DNA of 25,806 nt from an uncultured Oscillospiraceae bacterium. Its GTDB lineage: Bacteria; Bacillota; Clostridia; Oscillospirales; Oscillospiraceae. Below the pieces are notes generated by a model that saw nothing but the letters and a program-made list of their open reading frames with translations, searched no databases and was not told the DNA's origin. A program made the translations under genes and the position numbers. Numbering within the stretch: position 1 is the first letter of the stretch; each line of letters begins with the position of its first letter. Shown here in pieces: positions 1 to 7,556 of the stretch. The DNA is taken from positions 1 to 25,806 of the forward strand of contig CAKUOS010000032.1 in assembly GCA_934670025.1 (NCBI GenBank). The letters run 5' to 3'.

Positions 1-501
1 AAGCCCATGCGCGAATGCACCGGCAAGGAGATCTGCATGGAGTGGCTGTACCACATCGGCGTGCCCGAGGATCAGATCGAGGAGCTGGCTGCGAACAGCG
101 CCAACACCGTGCCCGTCATGATGCCGTATATCGATGCGTTCTTCATGCCGCGCGCCTATGGCGACCGCCCGAACGTCGTGCCCGACGGCTCCGTGAACTT
201 CGCGTTCCTCGGCCAGTTCGCCGAGACGCCGCGCGACACCATCTTCACGACGGAATATTCCATGCGCACCGGCATGGAGGCCGTGTATACGCTTCTGAAC
301 GTGGATCGCGGCGTACCGGAGGTCTGGGGCAGCGTGTATGATGTGCGCGATCTGCTGAACGCCACAGTCAAGCTGCGCGACGGCAAAAAGGCCACGGATA
401 TGAAGCTCGGCCTTGCGGAAAAGCTGGCCGTTAAAAAGGCGCTGGAGAAGATCGAGGGCACCGATATCGAAAAGCTCCTGAAAGCATATGGCGTGATCTG
501 A
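1..501 (+). CDS. ohyA: Oleate hydratase, C-terminal fragment (5' end outside window)
   Basis: This is the last 166 codons of an oleate hydratase (the 'myosin-cross-reactive antigen' family), an FAD enzyme that adds water to the cis-9 double bond of unsaturated fatty acids to give 10-hydroxy acids. The frame is open from base 1, so the gene starts upstream and the ATG at position 7 is internal. The recognisable C-terminal family signature includes [27 protein letters not shown], the [21 protein letters not shown] block and the [17 protein letters not shown] stretch. The family is usually about 570-650 residues, so roughly three quarters of the protein, including the N-terminal FAD-binding motif, is missing from view. 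It converges on the glycerol cluster and ends 12 bases before a shared terminator hairpin. Family identification is confident; substrate range cannot be judged from this part. Confidence 0.92.
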   Translation, partial: KPMRECTGKEICMEWLYHIGVPEDQIEELAANSANTVPVMMPYIDAFFMPRAYGDRPNVVPDGSVNFAFLGQFAETPRDTIFTTEYSMRTGMEAVYTLLNVDRGVPEVWGSVYDVRDLLNATVKLRDGKKATDMKLGLAEKLAVKKALEKIEGTDIEKLLKAYGVI

Positions 502-513
502 ATCATTCGCAAA

Positions 514-556
514 AAAAGAACGGACACACAGGGATATCCTGTGTGTCCGTTCTTTT
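514..556. terminator. Bidirectional intrinsic terminator
   Basis: A perfect 19-bp inverted repeat (arms 514-532 and 538-556) encloses a 5-base loop. It is flanked by A residues on the left (from 511) and T residues on the right, so it gives a U-tailed hairpin on both strands. It lies between the convergent oleate hydratase gene and the end of the minus-strand glycerol-3-phosphate oxidation operon and should terminate both. Confidence 0.9.
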
Positions 557-596
557 GAAGAGAAGAGTGAAAAGAAATGAAGGCTTATGCCTGGGA

Positions 597-962
597 TCAC
601 TGAACCGCTTTCGTTGCGATGATATCGACGCCGGTACCCGCGACATTGGGCAGCAGCACATCGCCGATATGGACCGGCGCGGGAACGGTGACGTCCTTGA
701 GGGCGGCGACGATCTCAAAGATCTTGCCCTTCGGGATATCCTGCGCCGTCTTGCAGCTGACGACGCACGCGCCGGTCTTGCTGCCGGTCAGGCGGACGGT
801 GCTGGTGACGATACGGGTCGGGTTCGTCACTTCCTTGCAGGCGTAATCATGGCCGCGCTTGCAGGTGAAGCCGGTGACGTCCTTGATCTCGCCGCCGTCC
901 ATCGTGACGGTGATGGCACAGCCCAGAGGGCAGCCGATGCAGGTAAGTTCTCGTTTTTCCAT
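597..962 (-). CDS. DUF1667 Cys-rich protein, third component of the glycerol-3-phosphate oxidation module
   Basis: This 121-residue soluble protein belongs to the DUF1667 family. Cysteines sit at positions 8, 11, 15, 34, 42, 66 and 70. The first three form CIGCPLGC, which resembles iron-sulfur or metal-binding knuckles, and no membrane segment is visible. The family is commonly found beside GlpA/GlpB-like flavoproteins, as here: the start codon is only two bases after the stop of the upstream FAD/NAD oxidoreductase, so the two are probably co-translated. The likely role is a small electron-transfer or cofactor-binding subunit of an anaerobic glycerol-3-phosphate dehydrogenase complex. That role is inferred from context and cysteines, not proven. 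The bidirectional terminator at 514-556 lies just downstream and marks the end of the operon. Confidence 0.85.
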   Translation of the reverse strand: MEKRELTCIGCPLGCAITVTMDGGEIKDVTGFTCKRGHDYACKEVTNPTRIVTSTVRLTGSKTGACVVSCKTAQDIPKGKIFEIVAALKDVTVPAPVHIGDVLLPNVAGTGVDIIATKAVQ

Positions 963-964
963 CG

Positions 965-2224
965 TTATGCCTCCTCCACTGTGATATGGATCCGGGAAAG
1001 GCCGGGATGCTCGTCCAGAATGGCCTTGGTGAGCTTCAGCTCTTCCATCTCACCGGGCGCCATGACCTTGCGCTTGCGCGTGACAACGGCTTCATCGTCC
1101 AGCATCAGCTTGACGACGCGGTTTTTCATGACGCCGCCGACACGGAACCGGATGATCAGATCGTCAGTGACGAGCTTCGGATCGATGCTGGCCGGGACGG
1201 TATAGCGGATGCCGCCCTCGAATGTGACGGGGATCTCATGGCGGTCGGCCGATTCGCCCTGCGCGAGATAGCGCACAGCCGCGCGGCCGGCGGCAGCAGC
1301 CTCTTCCGAGACATAGTCAACCAGATCGTGGACGTGCAGCACGTTGCCCGCGGCAAAAACGCCGGGAATGCTCGTTTGCAGGCTCTCGTCGACGACGGGG
1401 CCGTTTGTGACGGGGGAGAGATTCAGACCCATACCGCGGGAAAGCTCGTTCTCCGGGATCAGGCCGCAGGAGAGCAGCAGCGTGTCGCATTCGTAGTGGA
1501 TCTCGGTGCCGGGAATGGGCTTGCGGTCGGGGCCGACTTCGGCGATCGTGACGCCCGAGACGCGCTCCTTGCCTTCGATGTTCACGACGGTGTGGCTGAG
1601 CTTGAGCGGAATACCGAAATCGTCGAGACACTGGACGATGTTGCGCTTCAGGCCGCCGGAGTAGGGCAGAAGCTCTGCCACGACGAGAACCTTTGCGCCC
1701 TCGAGCGTCATGCGGCGGGCCATGATGAGGCCGATGTCGCCGCTGCCGAGGATGACGACGCGGCGGCCGGGCATGAAGCCCTCGATGTTGACGAGGCGCT
1801 GCGCCGTACCGGCGGAGTAGATGCCCGCCGGGCGGTAGCCGGGGATATTCAGCGCGCCGCGGCTGCGTTCGCGGCAGCCCATGGTGAGGATGACGGCCTT
1901 CGCGTCGATCTCGATGAGGCCCTCTTCGCGGTTGACGGCGGTGATGTGCTTGTCTTCACTGATGGACAGGACCATCGTGTTGAGCTTATACTCGATCTTG
2001 CGCTCGAGCGCCTGCTGGATATAGCGGGACGCATATTCCGGGCCGGTCAGCTCTTCGCCGAAGGTATGCAGGCCGAAACCGTTGTGGATGCACTGGTTCA
2101 GAATGCCGCCGAGCTGCACGTCGCGTTCGAGAATGAGAATGCTGCGGCACCCGGCGTCATACGCCGCGATGGCGGCCGACAAACCGGCGGGGCCGCCGCC
2201 GATGACGACAATATCGTATTTCAT
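965..2224 (-). CDS. NAD(P)/FAD-dependent oxidoreductase, GlpB-like partner of the G3P oxidation module
   Basis: This 419-residue pyridine-nucleotide-disulfide-type flavoprotein has an N-terminal dinucleotide-binding motif GGGPAG (residues 9-14, FAD) and a second one, GSGDIG (160-165, NAD(P)H). A C-terminal FAD motif, PGVFAAGNVLHVHDLVDYV, begins near residue 287. The CxxC redox pair of thioredoxin reductases is not seen. The start codon overlaps the stop of the upstream GlpA-like gene by four bases (ATGA, 2221-2224), so translation is coupled, and DUF1667 follows after two bases. In this three-gene arrangement the protein probably passes electrons between the glycerol-3-phosphate-oxidising flavoprotein and NAD(P)+ or another carrier. 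The electron acceptor cannot be read from sequence. It could carry a generic 'FAD-dependent oxidoreductase' label; the pathway assignment rests on the glpF/glpK neighbourhood. Confidence 0.85.
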   Translation of the reverse strand: MKYDIVVIGGGPAGLSAAIAAYDAGCRSILILERDVQLGGILNQCIHNGFGLHTFGEELTGPEYASRYIQQALERKIEYKLNTMVLSISEDKHITAVNREEGLIEIDAKAVILTMGCRERSRGALNIPGYRPAGIYSAGTAQRLVNIEGFMPGRRVVILGSGDIGLIMARRMTLEGAKVLVVAELLPYSGGLKRNIVQCLDDFGIPLKLSHTVVNIEGKERVSGVTIAEVGPDRKPIPGTEIHYECDTLLLSCGLIPENELSRGMGLNLSPVTNGPVVDESLQTSIPGVFAAGNVLHVHDLVDYVSEEAAAAGRAAVRYLAQGESADRHEIPVTFEGGIRYTVPASIDPKLVTDDLIIRFRVGGVMKNRVVKLMLDDEAVVTRKRKVMAPGEMEELKLTKAILDEHPGLSRIHITVEEA

Positions 2225-3675
2225 CTGTCCTGCACCTCCCCGATCTTATCCTTATTGATGCCGACGATGAGGCGGGATGCGCCGCCGCACTTCGTAATTT
2301 CGCTCTGGTCGACGCCGAGCTCACGCGCAAGGATCTCCATGACGCGCGGGCTGCAAAAACCGGCCTGGCAGCGGCCCATACCGGCTCTCGTGCGGCGCTT
2401 GACGCCGTCGAGGCTCTTTGCGCCGAGCGGACGGTGGATGGCGTCGAGGATCTCGCCCTCAGTGACCTGCTCGCAGCGGCAGATGATCTGGCCGTAGGCG
2501 GGCTTTTCGGCGATGAGCTTCGCGTAGTTCTCCTTCGAAAGCTCCTTCGGGTCGAGCACACCCTTGCGCGTGGCGATGAAATCGGTCTTTTCCTTCAGAC
2601 CCATTTTATCGCGCAGCAGCTCGGACACGTTCAGGCCGATGGCAGGCGCGGAGGTCAGGCCCGGGGACTCGATACCGGCGCAGTCGATAAACTGCGGCGC
2701 GCCCTCGGCCTCGCCGATGACAAATTCATGATGATCCTCATGCGCGCGCAGACCGGCAAAGCTCGTGATGGTCTGGCGGATGGGGAGATTTTCGACGGTC
2801 GCGCCGGCCTTGGCGATCAGATCGTCCAGACCTGCGGCGGTGGTGTTGGTGCCCTCGCGGTCCTCAATGTCGATGGCCGTCGGGCCGACGATGGTGTTGC
2901 CGTGGACGGTCGGGCTGACGAGCACGCCCTTGCCGAGCTTGCCCGGCAGCTGGAAAATGGTATGGGAGACGAAGTCGCCGGTCTGCTTGTCGAGCAGGCA
3001 GTAGTCGCCGCGGCGCGGCGTGATGTGCAGCTTGCGCGTGGAGACCATATTGTGCAGCACGTCGGAATACAGGCCCGCGGCGTTGACGACATAGCGCGTC
3101 TCATAATCGCCGCAGTTCGTATGGATGGTCCAGCAGCCGTCGCCCTTCGTAAAGCCGGTGACCTCGGTGTTGAACCGGAAGTCCACGCCGTTGGCGTTGG
3201 CGTTTTCGGCCAGCGCGATGGTCAGGTTGAACGGGCAGACGATGCCGCCGGTCGGCGCCCAGAGCGCCGCAACGGCGTTTTTCGAGACGTTCGGCTCCAA
3301 CTCGTGCAGCCGCTTGGCGTCGACGATCTCGAGCTCCTTGACGCCGTTCTTCACGCCGTTTTCATAGAGCTCGCGCAGCTTCGGCAGATCCTCTTCGGAC
3401 ATACAGACGACGAGCGAGCCGTTCTGTTTGAAGGCAAAGTCGAGATCTTTCGCCAGCTGCGGCATCATCAGATTGCCTTGCAGGTTCATCTTGGCCATGA
3501 GAGAGCCGTGCGCCGCGTCAAAGCCCGCGTGGACGATGGCGCTGTTGGCCTTGGAAGTGCCGCAGCAGACATCCTCCGCGCGCTCGAGCACGAGCATTTT
3601 GCCCTCGTACCGCGACAGATACCGCGCGACGGCGCAGCCGGTGACGCCGGCGCCGATGATGATGATATCGTACAA
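2221..3675 (-). CDS. glpA: GlpA-like glycerol-3-phosphate dehydrogenase (FAD, BFD-type [2Fe-2S]), TTG start
   Basis: The product (484 residues from the chosen start) is a DAO-fold flavoprotein with IIGAGVTG at about residues 6-13 and a C-terminal BFD-like [2Fe-2S] domain with cysteines 399, 401, 436 and 441 (CRCEQ... and GRCQAGFC). This matches the GlpA-type FAD/[2Fe-2S] dehydrogenase architecture. It probably oxidises glycerol-3-phosphate to dihydroxyacetone phosphate together with the two downstream proteins. I chose the TTG at 3673-3675: a strong AGGAGG lies 7 bases upstream of it, and the protein then begins with the usual LYDIIIIGAG. The ATG at 3720 would put coding sequence inside the leader hairpin (3710-3752) and upstream of the ribosome-binding site. 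Close relatives are often annotated simply as 'NAD(P)/FAD-dependent oxidoreductase'. Confidence 0.85.
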   Translation of the reverse strand: MYDIIIIGAGVTGCAVARYLSRYEGKMLVLERAEDVCCGTSKANSAIVHAGFDAAHGSLMAKMNLQGNLMMPQLAKDLDFAFKQNGSLVVCMSEEDLPKLRELYENGVKNGVKELEIVDAKRLHELEPNVSKNAVAALWAPTGGIVCPFNLTIALAENANANGVDFRFNTEVTGFTKGDGCWTIHTNCGDYETRYVVNAAGLYSDVLHNMVSTRKLHITPRRGDYCLLDKQTGDFVSHTIFQLPGKLGKGVLVSPTVHGNTIVGPTAIDIEDREGTNTTAAGLDDLIAKAGATVENLPIRQTITSFAGLRAHEDHHEFVIGEAEGAPQFIDCAGIESPGLTSAPAIGLNVSELLRDKMGLKEKTDFIATRKGVLDPKELSKENYAKLIAEKPAYGQIICRCEQVTEGEILDAIHRPLGAKSLDGVKRRTRAGMGRCQAGFCSPRVMEILARELGVDQSEITKCGGASRLIVGINKDKIGEVQDR

Positions 3676-3695
3676 AATGATTCCTCCTTGTTCGC

Positions 3696-3752
3696 TGAAA
3701 AGGAAAATCGGGCAGCCCAACAGAACCTTCCGGTGGGAGGGTTGGACTGCCC
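3696..3752 (-). promoter_or_regulatory. Leader hairpin with U-rich tail before the G3P oxidation genes; candidate GlpP antitermination site
   Basis: Read on the minus strand, arms 3752-3741 and 3721-3710 form a continuous 12-bp stem (one G-U pair) around a 19-base loop that itself can form a small C/G-rich hairpin. It is followed by a U-rich stretch (3709-3696). The structure lies between glpF and the GlpA-like gene, 21 bases upstream of its AGGAGG. It can act as an intrinsic terminator that uncouples the oxidation genes from glpKF. A GlpP homologue is encoded 3 kb away and glycerol-3-phosphate-dependent antitermination at such leaders is the known GlpP mechanism, so control by GlpP is plausible but inferred. 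Confidence 0.65.
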
Positions 3753-3798
3753 GACACTTTCACTTAGAGCAGAGATGATTCAGTTGTGGAAGCGGCGC

Positions 3799-4512
3799 TT
3801 ACCAGGGGATGGCGTTGTACAGCAGGACAGCGACGATGCCGCCGATGATCGGCCCAAAGATGGGGACGATGAGGCCGTACTTGAAGTTGCTGGAGCCCTT
3901 GCCCTTGATGGGGAGAATGGCGTGCGCGATACGCGGGCCAAGGTCACGGGCCGGGTTCAGAGCGTAGCCGGTCAGGCCGCCGAGGGACATACCGATGGCA
4001 ACGATGATGCCGAACACGAGCAGCTTGCCAACGCCGGCGGACAGCTCGGGAACCTGATTCAGGCCGCAGATGGCGAAGACCAGAACGAAGGTCGCAATGG
4101 CTTCCTGCACGATGTTGCGCGGGGTGTTGGGGATGGACGGGCCGGTGGAGAAGACGCCGAGCTTGGTGCCGGGATCTTCGGTCGCGTCAAACTGATCCTT
4201 GAAGAGGATGTAGACCAGAATGCCGCCGACGATACCGCCGAGGATCTGCGCGATGACGTAGCCGGGAACCAGCGCCCAGTCGAACATACCACCGACAGCC
4301 AGCGCAATGGTCAGCGCCGGGTTGAAGCTGGCGCCGGAAGCATTGCCGAAGATGAAGGCGGGAACCATGACCGCAAGGCCCCAGGCGATGGTGATCTGAA
4401 TGGAGCCCGCGCCCTTCATGCCGGACTTATTCAGCGTGACGTTGGCAACGACGCCGTCGCCGAGCAGGATCAGGAGCATGGTGCCTAAAAACTCAGCCAA
4501 ATACACTAACAT
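3799..4512 (-). CDS. glpF: Glycerol facilitator / aquaglyceroporin
   Basis: This 237-residue MIP-family channel has six predicted membrane helices and both signature half-helix motifs: NPA at residues 64-66 (SFNPALT) and NPA at 186-188 followed by RD (LNPARDLGPR). The Asp after the second NPAR is characteristic of glycerol-conducting members rather than water-only aquaporins. It allows facilitated diffusion of glycerol, which GlpK then traps by phosphorylation. It lies 49 bases downstream of glpK on the same strand with a good GGGAGG seven bases before the ATG, so glpK-glpF form one transcription unit. The leader hairpin at 3710-3752 follows it and may separate it from the oxidation genes. 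Confidence 0.95.
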   Translation of the reverse strand: MLVYLAEFLGTMLLILLGDGVVANVTLNKSGMKGAGSIQITIAWGLAVMVPAFIFGNASGASFNPALTIALAVGGMFDWALVPGYVIAQILGGIVGGILVYILFKDQFDATEDPGTKLGVFSTGPSIPNTPRNIVQEAIATFVLVFAICGLNQVPELSAGVGKLLVFGIIVAIGMSLGGLTGYALNPARDLGPRIAHAILPIKGKGSSNFKYGLIVPIFGPIIGGIVAVLLYNAIPW

Positions 4513-4561
4513 GATTTTTCCTCCCTGTCAAAATAGATGTCTGTTTTCTTTCTTCCTGGGA

Positions 4562-6058
4562 TTATTCGTCCTTCGCCCAGCCAAAGGAGCACTTGACAGC
4601 CTTGTTCCAGCCCTTGACCTTGGCTGCACGCTCTTCCGCTGTGATCTCAGGATGGAATACACGGTCGATGGCGCGGTTGCGCACGACGTCTTCCTTGCTG
4701 GCCCAATAGCCGACGGCAAGACCCGCAAGATACGCAGCGCCCATGGCGGTCGTCTCGACGCAGGTCGGACGCTGGACCGGAGCACCGGAAATATCGGACT
4801 GCATCTGCATCAGCAGGTTGTTGGCCGAAGCGCCGCCGTCGACGTTCAGGGCCGCCAGCTTGATACCGGAGTCCGCCTGCATGGCGACGAGGATATCGTT
4901 GACCTGATAGGCCAGGGATTCCATCGTTGCGCGGATGATATGGTTCTTATTGACGCCGCGGGTGATGCCGACGATGGTGCCGCGTGCGTATTGATCCCAA
5001 TGCGGTGCGCCGAGGCCGGTAAATGCCGGGACGACATAGCAGCCGTTGGTGTCCTTGACCTTGCCCGCGTAGTATTCGGAGTCGGGGGAGGTCTCGATGA
5101 TCTTCAGCTCGTCGCGCAGCCACTGGATCGCAGCGCCGGCCACGAACACGGAGCCTTCAAGCGCATACTCGACCTTGCCGTCGAGGCCCCAGGCGATGGT
5201 GGTGACGAGGCCGTTCTTGGAGAAGACGGGCTTCGTGCCGGTGTTCATCAGCAGGAATGCGCCGGTGCCGTAGGTGTTCTTGGCTTCGCCGGGATGATAG
5301 CACGCCTGGCCGAACAGTGCGGACTGCTGGTCGCCGGCAGCGCCCGCGATCTTGATCGCGCCGCCGAGCAGAGCCGGGTCAGTCTCGCCATAGACGCAGC
5401 TGGAGGGCATCGGCGTCGGGAGCATACACTTCGGAATGTTGAGTTCGGCGAGGATCTCGTCGTCCCATTCGAGCGTGTTGATGTTGAACAGCATGGTACG
5501 CGAGGCATTGGAGTAGTCGGTGACATGGACTTTGCCGCCGGTCAGCTTCCAGATGAGCCAGGTCTCGACAGTGCCGAACAGCAGCTCGCCGCGCTCTGCG
5601 CGCTCGCGTGCGCCGGGAACGTTCTCAAGCAGCCAGTGCAGTTTCGTACCGGAGAAGTAGGCGTCGATGACGAGGCCGGTCTTGGCGCGGAAGGTGTCGG
5701 TCAGGCCCTTGGCCTTGAGCGTGTCGCAGTATTCACTCGTGCGGCGGCACTGCCAGACGATGGCGTGATGGATGGGTTCGCCGGTGGTCTTATCCCAGAC
5801 GATGGTGGTCTCGCGCTGGTTGGTGATGCCGAGCGCGGCGATATCGGCGGCAGTCGCGCCGATCTTCTGCATCGCTTCGACGGCTACGCCAAGCTGCGTG
5901 GCCCAGATCTCGTTGGCGTCATGCTCGACCCAGCCGGGCTTCGGAAAGTATTGGGGGAATTCGCGCTGTGCGACGCTGCACATTTCGCCGTTCTCGTTGA
6001 AGAGAATGCAGCGGTTGGAAGTTGTGCCGGCGTCAAGAGCCATGATGTACTTTGCCAT
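4562..6058 (-). CDS. glpK: Glycerol kinase
   Basis: This 498-residue FGGY kinase converts glycerol and ATP to glycerol-3-phosphate. The N-terminal phosphate-binding loop reads DAGTTSNR (residues 9-16), where most GlpKs have DQGTT. Substrate-region motifs include VEHDANEIW and GITNQRETT. The probable catalytic Asp is D243 in [10 protein letters not shown], followed by NTYGTGAF, and the C-terminal adenosine-binding motif is [10 protein letters not shown]. Length is normal for the family. I chose the ATG at 6058 because AGGAGG sits 8 bases upstream; an earlier in-frame ATG at 6103 would add 15 unrelated residues before that site. A promoter (6123-6151) and a palindromic operator-like site lie immediately upstream. 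First gene of the glpK-glpF unit. Confidence 0.96.
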   Translation of the reverse strand: MAKYIMALDAGTTSNRCILFNENGEMCSVAQREFPQYFPKPGWVEHDANEIWATQLGVAVEAMQKIGATAADIAALGITNQRETTIVWDKTTGEPIHHAIVWQCRRTSEYCDTLKAKGLTDTFRAKTGLVIDAYFSGTKLHWLLENVPGARERAERGELLFGTVETWLIWKLTGGKVHVTDYSNASRTMLFNINTLEWDDEILAELNIPKCMLPTPMPSSCVYGETDPALLGGAIKIAGAAGDQQSALFGQACYHPGEAKNTYGTGAFLLMNTGTKPVFSKNGLVTTIAWGLDGKVEYALEGSVFVAGAAIQWLRDELKIIETSPDSEYYAGKVKDTNGCYVVPAFTGLGAPHWDQYARGTIVGITRGVNKNHIIRATMESLAYQVNDILVAMQADSGIKLAALNVDGGASANNLLMQMQSDISGAPVQRPTCVETTAMGAAYLAGLAVGYWASKEDVVRNRAIDRVFHPEITAEERAAKVKGWNKAVKCSFGWAKDE

Positions 6059-6122
6059 GAATACGTCCTCCTTATCTTTCTTGCAAAAAAATGAATCACA
6101 CAAGGTGGCTTGCTTACTTCAC

Positions 6123-6151
6123 AGTATAACAGGGAATTTTGTATTTGTCAT
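6123..6151 (-). promoter_or_regulatory. glpK promoter
   Basis: On the minus strand, a -35 box ATGACA (6151-6146) and a perfect -10 TATACT (6128-6123) are separated by 17 bases. The start point would be near 6115, giving a leader of about 55 bases before the glpK ATG. No convincing terminator hairpin is visible in that short leader, unlike those of glpP and the GlpA-like gene. Confidence 0.75.
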
Positions 6152-6174
6152 TGGACAAAGCGCTGAAAATGTCA
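6144..6174. promoter_or_regulatory. Candidate TetR/DhaS-type operator overlapping and upstream of the glpK -35
   Basis: Two overlapping palindromes share the GGACA at 6153-6157. One is TTTGTC-N4-GACAAA (6144-6159), which covers the -35 box. The other is GGACA-N12-TGTCA (6153-6174), which lies directly upstream of the -35. The GGACA-N12-TGTC(C) layout matches what I recall of the Lactococcus lactis DhaS operator (GGACACAT-N6-ATTTGTCC), including the spacing between half-sites. A DhaS-like TetR regulator is encoded next door (6285-6803). Binding is inferred. Confidence 0.45.
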
Positions 6175-6284
6175 GAATCACTAAAAAATAAATTTTTATC
6201 GATTATGATATATGGAATTTGCACATAAAAATCCTATGCACGTTCGGGAAAAACAGAACCGATTCGATAATGTGAAATTTTCGG

Positions 6285-6803
6285 TCAAAATCCGCGCGCG
6301 GCGGACATGAGCGCCTGGAGCTTCTGCATGGAAAGCTCGACGTCGATCGGCGCGCGGCCGGTGACCATGCTGTTGAGCGTATGGAACGTGCCCCAGCAGA
6401 GCGTATCAAGCGCGAGCGCGTGGATCTCGTCGCCGCAGGTATCCTCGGGCAGGAGCCGCGCGAGCTGCGGGCGCAGGATCCCGCACGTGAGGCAATACAT
6501 CTTGTCGCTGCCGAGCGAGAGAGAGATCTTGCGCAGCAGCGGCTGCTTGTCATGCAGGAGCGTGAGCGCCTCTTCGCACCAGTCGGTCAGCGGCTGCGTC
6601 TCGTCGTATTGCAGCGGGCCGCAGACGTCGGTCGTGACGATCCACTCGAGCACGTCGTAGATGTCCTGATAGTGATAGTAGAAGCTCTGACGCTTCATCT
6701 GCGTCTGCTCCATGATCTGCTGGACGGTGATCTTGCTGACGGGCCGCGTGCGCATCATGTCGATCACTGCGGCCGCGATCTTCCGTTTCGTGTCGTTACA
6801 CAT
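6285..6803 (-). CDS. TetR-family regulator, DhaS-like
   Basis: This is a 172-residue TetR/AcrR-type DNA-binding protein. The helix-turn-helix spans about residues 24-45 (KITVQQIMEQTQMKRQSFYYHY), the usual TetR pattern of a small residue, a turn and an aromatic-rich recognition helix. The short C-terminal ligand domain with a Trp/Asp/Cys-rich central part resembles the DhaS/TetR_C_8 subgroup that controls dihydroxyacetone kinase genes. I chose the ATG at 6803, which has AGAGGG six bases upstream and starts 19 bases after the glpP stop, so it is co-transcribed with glpP. A longer reading upstream would overlap glpP and has no domain content. It lies directly upstream of the glpK promoter and probably regulates it in response to a glycerol or DHA-derived signal. 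Whether it activates or represses is unknown. Confidence 0.8.
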   Translation of the reverse strand: MCNDTKRKIAAAVIDMMRTRPVSKITVQQIMEQTQMKRQSFYYHYQDIYDVLEWIVTTDVCGPLQYDETQPLTDWCEEALTLLHDKQPLLRKISLSLGSDKMYCLTCGILRPQLARLLPEDTCGDEIHALALDTLCWGTFHTLNSMVTGRAPIDVELSMQKLQALMSAARGF

Positions 6804-6822
6804 GGCAAACCCTCTTTGTATC

Positions 6823-7386
6823 TTACATCGTCCAGACCGCCGGGGCCGTGCTGGAAATGGCGAGCGCGCCGGCCTCGAGCGCCTGCAAAACCTCTTGCTT
6901 CTGGGTGATGAGTCCGCCGGTGAGGACGGGGAGATTCGTCTCCTGACGGACCTTGCGGATAATATCGGGCATGAGGCCCGGAAGGATGTCGATGGCATCC
7001 GGACGCAGCGCGCGTGCGCCGCGAATGGAGTCGAACGCCATGGAATCGATGACGAATACGCGCAGGATGGTGATCATCTGCAATTCCTTCGCGCGCTGGA
7101 TCATGTTGACGCGCGTGGAAATGATGCCGTCGGCCATCGTGTTGCGGTGCAGGAAATCGACGGAGATCTCCTTCGTCGCAAGGCCGCCGATGAGATCGGC
7201 GTGGACGATGGCGATCTTACCGGCCTCTTTGATGCGGCGCACGATATCGGCAATGGAGCAGATATCGCCGTAAAGCACGAACACCGTCTGGATATCCTCT
7301 TGCAGACAGCGCGCGAGCCCGTCGTCGTCGCGGACGGCTGCGATGATCGGGTTCGTTTGCAGCGCTTCATACAGCCGTTTTTCCAT
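6823..7386 (-). CDS. glpP: Glycerol uptake operon antiterminator GlpP
   Basis: This 187-residue GlpP-family TIM-barrel-like protein is known in Bacillus to bind glycerol-3-phosphate and leader mRNA, preventing early termination of glp transcripts. Family features visible are NPIIAAVRD near the N-terminus, VFVLYGDI, the KIAIVHADLIGGL block, DGIISTR, the FVIDSMA core and the C-terminal LTGGLI...ALEAGALAISST. I chose the ATG at 7386, with an AAGGCGG-like site about 7-10 bases upstream; the longer reading frame to 7485 runs through the leader hairpin and is not coding. It is followed at 19 bases by the TetR gene. It is transcribed from a good promoter (7528-7556) and has its own terminator-like leader, so it may be autoregulated. 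Confidence 0.93.
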   Translation of the reverse strand: MEKRLYEALQTNPIIAAVRDDDGLARCLQEDIQTVFVLYGDICSIADIVRRIKEAGKIAIVHADLIGGLATKEISVDFLHRNTMADGIISTRVNMIQRAKELQMITILRVFVIDSMAFDSIRGARALRPDAIDILPGLMPDIIRKVRQETNLPVLTGGLITQKQEVLQALEAGALAISSTAPAVWTM

Positions 7387-7430
7387 AGTCAGGTCCGCCT
7401 TTCTCCATAATATGAATGTCAAAGTAAATG

Positions 7431-7480
7431 AAAAAGAGCGTGAAAACAGACGGCTCTGTATAACCGTTTGTCCCACGCTC
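7431..7480 (-). promoter_or_regulatory. glpP leader hairpin with U-tail (terminator/antiterminator candidate)
   Basis: On the minus strand a 7-bp outer stem GAGCGTG/CACGCTC (7480-7474 with 7442-7436) encloses an inner imperfect 8-bp stem (7471-7464 with 7453-7446). A run of five T residues (7435-7431) and more A/T follow. This is a textbook intrinsic terminator inside the roughly 130-base leader of glpP, placed where GlpP antitermination would act. Functional control by GlpP is inferred. Confidence 0.7.
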
Positions 7481-7527
7481 ATCACTCCGGGCAGCTATGC
7501 GATTGATGTAATCTTTATTATGAAAAC

Positions 7528-7556
7528 AGTATAGCATAGCGTTCAAAACAAATCAA
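7528..7556 (-). promoter_or_regulatory. glpP promoter
   Basis: On the minus strand, -35 TTGATT (7556-7551), a 17-base spacer ending in TGC (extended -10 like), and a perfect -10 TATACT (7533-7528). The start point would be near 7520, upstream of the leader hairpin. Confidence 0.75.

Noticed and set aside
986..6094. Very long plus-strand open frames across the glycerol cluster
   Set aside because: They are antisense shadows of well-recognised minus-strand genes, with low-complexity Asp/Gly/Ala/Arg content and no family motifs.
6060..6120. Terminator in the short glpK leader (GCAAG-CCAC-CTTGT followed later by T7)
   Set aside because: The stem is only 5 bp with a G-U pair and is separated from the T run; too weak to call.
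6150..6172. Catabolite-responsive element (cre) near the glpK promoter centred on AAAGCGCTGAAA
   Set aside because: The core fits TGWNANCGNTNWCA at too few fixed positions (missing TG and C).
6220..6240. Imperfect dyad TGCACATA...TATGCA upstream of glpK as a second operator
   Set aside because: The arms need a bulged base and the site is about 70 bases from the -35; the GGACA-N12-TGTCA palindrome is a much better candidate.
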